Below, piece by piece: positions 59,154 through 64,000 of a stretch of DNA of 64,000 nucleotides; position 1 is the first letter of the stretch, and the number at the start of each line of letters is the position of its first letter. Made by a program: the position numbers and the translations under genes. The DNA is taken from the NCBI GenBank assembly GCA_029945725.1, contig JAQSDB010000011.1, positions 186,001-250,000 on the forward strand. Reading direction: 5' to 3'. The notes beneath the pieces are model-generated. The model saw only the letters and a program-made list of their open reading frames with translations. It had not been told where the DNA came from and ran no database searches. The DNA is from a bacterium (GTDB lineage: Bacteria > Pseudomonadota > Gammaproteobacteria > Pseudomonadales > Moraxellaceae).

Positions 59154-59240
59154 GACGAGCCTCCCGATTTTTATTGTGATATGCCCACAGTGTTTTCGCC
59201 TTTCGCCTTTCGTTCGCAGGAGCGGCTAGTGCCCTTGCCC

Positions 59241-59321
59241 GTAGGAGCGGCTTCAGCCGCGAACCGTTGACCATGACGCGGGCGATACAAGCCGAAGGTT
59301 CGCGGCTGAAGCCGCTCCTAC
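59241..59321. repeat. REP-type 25-bp inverted repeat (REPIN-like)
   Basis: A 25-bp element at 59241-59265 (begins GTAGGAGCGGCTTCAGCCGC) has its perfect reverse complement at 59297-59321. Each arm has its own small hairpin (GCGGCT-TC-AGCCGC). A partial further copy (AGGAGCGGCT) is at 59219-59228. This is the classic sequence of dispersed REP elements in pseudomonads and relatives. Confidence 0.85.
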
Positions 59322-59330
59322 AAACAATCC

Positions 59331-59358
59331 TGTCATCCCGGCGAAGGCCGGGGCGACA
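59331..59358. repeat. Second dispersed-repeat-like hairpin
   Basis: TGTC-AT-CCCGGC-GAAG-GCCGGG-GC-GACA, a palindromic element of the 'TGTCATCCCGGCGAAGGCCGGG' kind seen scattered in many proteobacterial genomes. It lies 11 bp before the stop codon end of the racemase gene and could also act as its transcript end. Confidence 0.65.
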
Positions 59359-59369
59359 GCTTCCTTTTC

Positions 59370-60518
59370 TTACTTGTTCGCCACTGCACCGGCAGCAAAC
59401 AGTTTTTCAATGTCAGCTGCGCTGAAACCGAAATCACGCAGCACGGCTTCGCTGTCCTGTCCCATCGGCACCATGGGCGATGGCGCGGCGGCCGGGGTGC
59501 GTGAGAAACGCGGTACCGGGGCCGGCTGGGTGCTGCCGCCGACATCGATAAAGGTCTTGCGTGCCTTCATGTGCGGATGCTGCGGTGCTTCTTCCAGATC
59601 CAGCACGGGCGCCACGCAGGCGTCGGTGCCGTCGAAAATCTCCGTCCACTGCGCGCGTGTCTTCTGCTTGATGATGGCAGCGATTTTCAACTTCTGTTCC
59701 GGCCACTGCGCGGTGTTCATCTGCACACCGAAATCGGCTTCGGGCAACTGCGCCTTTTCTTTCAGGATGGCGTAGAACTGCGGCTCGATGGCGCCCACGG
59801 AAAGGAACTTGCCGTCAGCGGTTTCGTACACGTCGTAGAAATGCGCGCCGGTATCAAGCATATGCGTGCCGCGCTCGCCGTTGAACATGCCGACGTTTTT
59901 CAGGCCGTAGAACATGGCCATCAGCGAGGCGGCGCCATCGACCATGGCGGCATCGACCACCTGACCCTTGCCGCTCTTTTGCGCCTCGAGCAGGGCGCAG
60001 ACGATGCCGTAGGCCATCATCATGCCGCCGCCGCCAAAATCGCCCACCAGGTTCAGCGGTGGCGAGGGCACATCGGCGGTGCGGCCCATGGCATGCAGCG
60101 CGCCGGTGAGGGCGATGTAGTTGATGTCGTGGCCGGCCTGCCTGGCCATCGGGCCTTCCTGGCCCCAGCCGGTCATGCGGCCGTACACCAGTTTGGGATT
60201 GCGGGCGAGGGCAACCTCGGGGCCAAGACCAAGGCGCTCGGTGACGCCGGGACGAAAGCCTTCAAACAGGGCGTCGGCGCCCTCGCAGAGACGGAGAACG
60301 GTTTCCACGCCTTCGGATTTTTTCAGGTCGACGGCCAGGGTGCGGCGGTTACGGAACAGGATGCCGTGGCCGGAGACTTCGGCAATCATCGGGTTGACGC
60401 CGGGGCGGTCAATGCGGATGACCTCGGCGCCCTGATCGGCCAGCATCATGCCGCAGTAGGGGCCGGGGCCTATGCCGGCCAGTTCGATAATGCGAAAACC
60501 TGAGAGCGGACCTGCCAT
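59370..60518 (-). CDS. Alpha-methylacyl-CoA racemase (CaiB/BaiF family)
   Basis: 382 aa from ATG 60518 with GGAG upstream; longer frames lack an SD. The class III CoA-transferase fold carries the racemase residues rather than the transferase Asp: H130 in A-G-H-D-I-N-Y, D160 in V-G-D-F-G-G-G-G and E245 in G-A-I-E-P-Q-F-Y. These match the catalytic His/Asp/Glu of mycobacterial MCR with an offset of 4. It interconverts (2R)- and (2S)-methylacyl-CoA so that branched chains or sterol side chains can enter beta-oxidation. A REP element separates it from the dehydratase-like gene. Confidence 0.92.
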   Translation of the reverse strand: MAGPLSGFRIIELAGIGPGPYCGMMLADQGAEVIRIDRPGVNPMIAEVSGHGILFRNRRTLAVDLKKSEGVETVLRLCEGADALFEGFRPGVTERLGLGPEVALARNPKLVYGRMTGWGQEGPMARQAGHDINYIALTGALHAMGRTADVPSPPLNLVGDFGGGGMMMAYGIVCALLEAQKSGKGQVVDAAMVDGAASLMAMFYGLKNVGMFNGERGTHMLDTGAHFYDVYETADGKFLSVGAIEPQFYAILKEKAQLPEADFGVQMNTAQWPEQKLKIAAIIKQKTRAQWTEIFDGTDACVAPVLDLEEAPQHPHMKARKTFIDVGGSTQPAPVPRFSRTPAAAPSPMVPMGQDSEAVLRDFGFSAADIEKLFAAGAVANK

Positions 60519-60628
60519 GTAAATCTCCGGGCGGTGGCGAAAAAGAGGCGGCATTCTGGCATGAAGTGACCTTCCGGTCAGCATGTAATACGATGGCCGC
60601 CGCTCGCAGCCGCCTCCGGAGAAAAAAC

Positions 60629-61321
60629 ATGACCCAGCCCCTGTCCAGTCCCGCCACCATGAGTCTGGAAGACGCCATCCGCCAGCGCCGTTCGGTGCGC
60701 GGTTTCCTGCCGGAAGCCGTGCCGGCCGAAACCCTGGCCGCGATCTTTGAAGGCGCCCAGCTGGCGCCGTCCAACTGCAATATCCAGCCCTGGAAGGTGT
60801 ACGTGGCCTCCGGTGCCACGCGTGATGCGCTCCGGCAGCGCATGGTGGAGCGCGCCATGAGCGGTGCGCCGATCAATCCCGATTTCGAGCACCTGCCCAA
60901 GTTTGAAGGCGTGTACCGCCAGCGCCAGGTTGATTGCGCGGTGGAGCTGTACAACAACATGAACATCGCGCGTGACGACAGCGCCGGCCGCATGCGCGCC
61001 ACGCTGCGCAACTTCGAACTGTTCGACGCGCCCCATATCTGCTTTATCGGCATGGACCGCAGTTTTGGCGTGATCGTGGCGCTGGATGTGGGTATGTACG
61101 CGCAAACCCTGATGCTGCTGATGACGGCGTACGGCGTCGGCTCCTGTGCCCAGGGTTCCATGCGCTATTACCCGGACGATGTGCGCGAGATTTTTGGCGT
61201 CGGCGATGATGTCGCCATCCTCTTCGGCATTTCCTTCGGCTACGAAGACACGGCCGTGGCCGCCAACCGCACCCGCGTCGGCCGTGCGCCGCTGGGCGAT
61301 AACGTGGTGTTCAGGAACTGA
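60629..61321 (+). CDS. Nitroreductase family protein
   Basis: 230 aa from ATG 60629, with GGAG upstream. N-terminal R-Q-R-R-S-V-R-G-F and A-P-S-N-C-N-I-Q-P-W contact FMN; G-V-G-S-C-A-Q-G-S is the glycine-rich segment; the end is R-x-G-R-A-P-L-G-D-N-V. FMN-dependent, NAD(P)H-using reductase. It is divergent from the racemase gene, 110 bp apart, so the two may share control. The substrate is unknown; related enzymes reduce nitro groups, quinones or enones. Confidence 0.9.
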   Translation: MTQPLSSPATMSLEDAIRQRRSVRGFLPEAVPAETLAAIFEGAQLAPSNCNIQPWKVYVASGATRDALRQRMVERAMSGAPINPDFEHLPKFEGVYRQRQVDCAVELYNNMNIARDDSAGRMRATLRNFELFDAPHICFIGMDRSFGVIVALDVGMYAQTLMLLMTAYGVGSCAQGSMRYYPDDVREIFGVGDDVAILFGISFGYEDTAVAANRTRVGRAPLGDNVVFRN

Positions 61322-61330
61322 GCGGGCAAC

Positions 61331-61367
61331 GGCTTGTCCCTGCGCAGATGAAAGCGCAGGACAAGCC
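61331..61367. repeat. Strong hairpin between nitroreductase and tetR genes
   Basis: GGCTTGTCC-(C)-TGCGC with GCGCA-GGACAAGCC: a 14-bp stem with one bulged base and an 8-nt loop, 10 bp after the nitroreductase stop. No T-run follows on the plus strand. It is probably a transcript end signal for the convergent pair. Confidence 0.6.
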
Positions 61368-61511
61368 GAGTGGCAGTTTGGATTGGTCGTTCGCTGCGCG
61401 CGGGTTTTTCAATGAGCTCATCGCCGCTTGTGAAAAGCGCAAAACAGGCCGCCGGGGTACACAAGCCTTAATGGACCAGCTGCTGTTTCTTTACCACGCT
61501 GCCAGGATTCT

Positions 61512-62183
61512 TCAGGGCACAGTCGCCAATTGCAGGACCTGGTGGCGGATGGCATCTTCCATCTGTTTGCGACTGAGGGGCGAAGTTCCCTCGTGCGGTA
61601 TCTGCACCATCAAGCCATGAATGAGCATTACGCTCAGCGCAGCTCGCTGCTTGCATTCTTTGGCGCCAATCACTGGGTTCATGCCGTACATCAGCTTATA
61701 GAACTCTTTGCGTTCGCGTTCCTGAATCTGTTCCATTACTTGCGCTGCAAAAGGCAGGCGCTGCCCCAGTGCCCATGCCTCAACAAAAACACCGCAGACT
61801 TCGGTCTTGCGTCCCTCTGAAAGTAACAGATCCATGACCGCGAGCAGGCGTTCACGCTGAGTGCTGTCCCCCATGGACTTTATGACTGTTTCGATCTGCC
61901 TCTGATAGCCATCCATCAGATAGATAAGCAAAGCCTCCATTAGCGCATCCAGACCTTTGTAGTAGTGCTGCACGTTGCTCAGGCTCGCATTCACCCGCAT
62001 TGCTATCCCGCGCAGGGTTAAGCCTGCATAGCCTTCAGCAACGAGAATGTCCCGTGCGGCCATCAGTATCTCTTCGGCACGCTGTAGCCCTCTGTCAGTC
62101 GTCAAGGAGGGCTTGTCACCCAGAGAGCTCAGGATCGGTGACGTCATGGAATTTAACTCGGTGGTAAAAAGCCTGTTTGTCAT
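61512..62183 (-). CDS. TetR-family transcriptional repressor
   Basis: 223 aa from ATG 62183 (AGGGG upstream on the minus strand); ATG 62147 is possible, while a GTG at 62240 would lie between the operator repeats and is unlikely. The N-terminal HTH is A-E-E-I-L-M-A-A-R-D-I-L-V-A-E-G-Y-A-G-L-T-L-R-G-I-A, then A-S-L-S-N-V-Q-H-Y-Y-K-G as the recognition helix. The all-helical ligand domain follows. It is divergent from the thiolase/MaoC operon, and two inverted repeats lie between them, so autoregulation and control of the operon by a CoA-ester or fatty acid ligand are likely. Confidence 0.9.
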   Translation of the reverse strand: MTNRLFTTELNSMTSPILSSLGDKPSLTTDRGLQRAEEILMAARDILVAEGYAGLTLRGIAMRVNASLSNVQHYYKGLDALMEALLIYLMDGYQRQIETVIKSMGDSTQRERLLAVMDLLLSEGRKTEVCGVFVEAWALGQRLPFAAQVMEQIQERERKEFYKLMYGMNPVIGAKECKQRAALSVMLIHGLMVQIPHEGTSPLSRKQMEDAIRHQVLQLATVP

Positions 62184-62202
62184 TGTGGCATGCCCCTGTG
62201 CA

Positions 62203-62256
62203 TTGACAAATAGGTCTATCGACCTATATTGTTCGACCACTAGGTCATCTGACCTG
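62203..62256 (+). promoter_or_regulatory. Sigma70-type promoter overlapping a double TetR-type operator
   Basis: TTGACA at 62203-62208 and TATATT at 62225-62230 with a 16-bp spacer face the thiolase gene. Operator 1 (62210-62227) is the perfect dyad ATAGGTC-TATC-GACCTAT and fills the spacer and part of the -10. Operator 2 (62241-62256) is TAGGTC-ATCT-GACCTG, 30 bp downstream, where the transcript would start. The nearby TetR gene is the obvious source of the repressor. Confidence 0.8.
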
Positions 62257-62281
62257 TTTTAACCGGCTGGGGGTGTCGATA

Positions 62282-63463
62282 ATGGGGCGCAAGGCATTTG
62301 TGGCGGGAGTCGGCATGATTCCCTTTGTCAAACCGGGTCAGAACAAGCCCTACGATGAAATGGGCGCCGAAGCGGGCCACCTGGCCCTGGCCGATGCCGG
62401 GATTTCTTACGCACAACTGCAACAGGCCTATGTGGGCTATGTCTATGGTGACTCCACCTGTGGCCAGAAGGCGCTCTACCATCTGGGCAAGACCGGCATT
62501 CCGGTGGTGAACGTCAACAACAATTGCTCCACGGGCTCGACGGCCCTTTTCCTGGCCCGTCAGGCCATCGCCAGCGGCGCGGCGGACTGCGTCATCGCCC
62601 TTGGTTTCGAGCAGATGAGTCCCGGAGCGCTGGGCTCAAGCTTCGCCGACCGCGCCAGCCCCTTTGAGGCTTTCGACAAAGTGACCAACGAACTGGTCGA
62701 CATGCAGTTGCCGCTGGCCTTGCGCTACTTCGGTGGCGCCGGCCTGAGCCATATGCAGAAATACGGCACCAAAATGGAAACCTTTGCCAGGATTCGCGCA
62801 AAGGCCAGCCGTCATGCCGCCAACAATCCCCTGGCCATGTTTCGCAAGGTTGTCAGTGTCGAAGACGTGATGAACGAGCAGTTGATATGGCCCGGCGTCA
62901 TGACCCGTTCCATGGCCTGTCCTCCCACCTGTGGTGCAGCGGCGGCCATTCTGGTGTCGGAAGACTTCGCGAAAAAACACGGGCTGCGCACCGATGTCTT
63001 CATCAGTGCACAGGCCATGACTACTGACACGGCGAGCACGTTTGAAGCGCGCGACATGATCCAGCTCGTGGGCTTCGACATGGCGCAGGCGGCGGCGAAC
63101 CAGGTGTACGAGCAGGCTGGCATCGGCCCGCAGGACATCAACGTCTGCGAGTTGCACGACTGCTTTGCGCACAACGAACTGCTGTCTTACGAGGCACTCG
63201 GCTTTTGTGGCATTGGTGAAGCCGAAAAATTCGTGGAAACCGGCGCCAACACCTATGGCGGCCAGGTTGTCACAAATCCCTCAGGCGGCCTGCTCTCCAA
63301 GGGCCACCCGCTCGGCGCCACCGGCCTGGCCCAGTGCTATGAGCTGACGCATCAGTTGCGCGGCACCGCAGATGCCCGTCAGGTGGAAGGCGCCCGTACC
63401 GCACTGCAACACAATTTGGGCCTGGGCGGCGCCTGTGTTGTCACTCTCTACCAGAAAACCTGA
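62282..63463 (+). CDS. SCP2-type thiolase (acetyl-CoA acyltransferase)
   Basis: 393 aa from ATG 62282 (GGGGG upstream); a GTG at 62273 is in frame. The nucleophilic Cys is C82 in N-N-N-C-S-T-G-S-T-A-L-F, and the C-terminal G-H-P-L-G-A-T-G holds the active-site His. The H-D-C-F-A segment is typical of the sterol-carrier-protein-X type. It lacks the second Cys motif of the classical biosynthetic thiolases at the usual place, which fits SCP2 thiolases that cleave branched 3-ketoacyl-CoA. First gene of an operon with MaoC-type proteins. Confidence 0.92.
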   Translation: MGRKAFVAGVGMIPFVKPGQNKPYDEMGAEAGHLALADAGISYAQLQQAYVGYVYGDSTCGQKALYHLGKTGIPVVNVNNNCSTGSTALFLARQAIASGAADCVIALGFEQMSPGALGSSFADRASPFEAFDKVTNELVDMQLPLALRYFGGAGLSHMQKYGTKMETFARIRAKASRHAANNPLAMFRKVVSVEDVMNEQLIWPGVMTRSMACPPTCGAAAAILVSEDFAKKHGLRTDVFISAQAMTTDTASTFEARDMIQLVGFDMAQAAANQVYEQAGIGPQDINVCELHDCFAHNELLSYEALGFCGIGEAEKFVETGANTYGGQVVTNPSGGLLSKGHPLGATGLAQCYELTHQLRGTADARQVEGARTALQHNLGLGGACVVTLYQKT

Positions 63464-63471
63464 GGCCGACC

Positions 63472-63915
63472 ATGATCGACAAATCCCATATCGGGAAGAC
63501 ATTTCCCAGTCACTCCGTTGCTGTTGAAGCGGGACGCCTGCGTTTTTTCGCCACAGCCATCGGTGAAACCAGCTCCGTTTATGTAGATGAGGTCGCCGCG
63601 CATGCGGCTGGCTATCGCTCTCTGCCCGTGCCTCCCACCTTTCTGTTTGGGCTGGAGATGGAAAGGCCGGATCCGCTGGGCTGGCTCGACGAAGTGGGGA
63701 TGAACCTCGCCCGGATACTGCACGGCGAGCAGGGCTTCGTTTACCACCACCCCGCCTGCGCGGGTGATGTGCTCACCTTCGAGACCTGCATCAGCGATAT
63801 CTACGACAAGAAGAACGGCGCCCTGGAGTTTGTGGTCAAGAACTCCCGCGTCACCAATCAGGACGGCGTACACGTGGCCGATCTGAAAACCGTACTCGTG
63901 CAACGCAACGGCTGA
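63472..63915 (+). CDS. MaoC-like dehydratase N-terminal domain protein (FAS1-like)
   Basis: 147 aa, 8 bp after the thiolase stop. Hot-dog fold: G-K-T-F-P, Y-V-D-E-x-A-A-H-A-A-G-Y, P-V-P-P-T-F-L-F-G and H-G-E-Q-G-F-V-Y-H-H-P-A-C-A-G-D are the landmarks of the N-terminal half of split MaoC hydratases. It probably pairs with the next gene to form a heteromeric enoyl-CoA hydratase. Confidence 0.9.
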   Translation: MIDKSHIGKTFPSHSVAVEAGRLRFFATAIGETSSVYVDEVAAHAAGYRSLPVPPTFLFGLEMERPDPLGWLDEVGMNLARILHGEQGFVYHHPACAGDVLTFETCISDIYDKKNGALEFVVKNSRVTNQDGVHVADLKTVLVQRNG

Positions 63916-63926
63916 GAATCTGAACC

Positions 63927-64000
63927 ATGACACTTTCCTATGACAACGTATCCGTAGGCCAGACTTTACCAGTGTTGAAGCTGCCCCCGATCAACCGCAC
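63927..64000 (+). CDS. MaoC-like dehydratase (3' truncated by window end)
   Basis: The first 24 codons run M-T-L-S-Y-D-N-V-S-V-G-Q-T-L-P and then L-P-P-I-N-R. This matches the start of catalytic MaoC hydratase subunits (V-G-x-x-L-P ... the R-x-D-x-V-x-Y-A motif would follow outside). Position right after the N-terminal-domain partner supports the call. ATG 63927 is 11 bp after the previous stop. Confidence 0.75.
   Translation, partial: MTLSYDNVSVGQTLPVLKLPPINR

Noticed and set aside
57741-60503. Long plus-strand frames (370 and 310 aa) opposite the AbfD-like and racemase genes
   Set aside because: Antisense shadows of well-supported enzymes; no SD or motif.
1-64000. CRISPR arrays, tRNA/rRNA genes, prophage or transposase genes
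   Set aside because: Looked for and not seen; the only dispersed repeats are the REP-type elements near 59.2-59.4 kb.

Overview
The window reads as a chromosomal segment of an aerobic gammaproteobacterium. AcnD/PrpF, the PpsR/PpsA pair, the YbbA-YbbP-TesA arrangement, QueF of the two-domain type, a PA4642-family protein and FilA-like secreted proteins together point to Pseudomonadales, perhaps near Moraxellaceae. The family-level placement is a guess. No rRNA, tRNA, CRISPR array, integrase or transposase was seen. Gene density is high, and most of the window is GC-rich by eye.

Left part (1-9.9 kb): the 3' part of acnD and complete prpF (propionate/2-methylcitrate pathway) are separated by a strong intrinsic terminator. 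About 0.7 kb without a gene follows, then a tight four-gene operon of secreted proteins. These share a short motif just after the signal peptide (x-D-x-x-L-S-x-x-x-G-Q-x-G) and belong to the FilA/'pilus system' type known from Acinetobacter relatives. From 10.4 to 14.8 kb lies an AT-rich, weak-SD islet: a GT-C-like membrane glycosyltransferase, a GT2 glycosyltransferase, a WecD-like acetyltransferase and an unrecognised His-rich integral membrane protein. It looks imported and is probably a glycan-modification module.

14.8-24.8 kb: divergent ppsR/ppsA, a small Rieske ferredoxin, a lytic transglycosylase, a small conserved protein, a cytochrome P450, a 1.27-kb gene-free stretch with a consensus DnaA box, a fused SpmA-SpmB membrane protein and a ParA-family ATPase.

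24.8-32.3 kb (minus strand) is the most coherent system: an eight-gene, translationally coupled operon. It encodes an FAD oxidoreductase, DUF1365, a cyclopropane-fatty-acid-synthase-like methyltransferase, a DUF3833 lipoprotein, an SDR, a SnoaL-like protein, a CarH/LitR-type B12-binding MerR regulator and a CPD photolyase. It is most simply a light-responsive membrane-lipid-remodelling and DNA-repair operon. Three TGTACA palindromes lie in its upstream region.

32.7-57.3 kb: mostly housekeeping genes (a histidine phosphatase, a YadG/YadH exporter, QueF, SelO, a desaturase, a serine hydrolase, a peroxiredoxin, an RCC1-repeat lipoprotein, DUF2804, DUF1853, an SDR, YbbA/YbbP/TesA, a DUF349 protein and an acyltransferase). 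Embedded here are three paralogues of an unrecognised ~220-230 aa family (two in tandem at 36-37.7 kb, one at 47.8-48.5 kb). The third follows a gene for a voltage-sensor-like membrane protein that lacks a pore.

57.6-64 kb: CoA-thioester catabolism. It holds a 4-hydroxybutyryl-CoA-dehydratase-like protein with likely Fe-S ligands, an alpha-methylacyl-CoA racemase, a nitroreductase, and a TetR regulator divergent from a thiolase/MaoC operon. Two TAGGTC-N4-GACCTR inverted repeats sit in that divergent promoter. A REP-type inverted repeat lies between the dehydratase-like and racemase genes.
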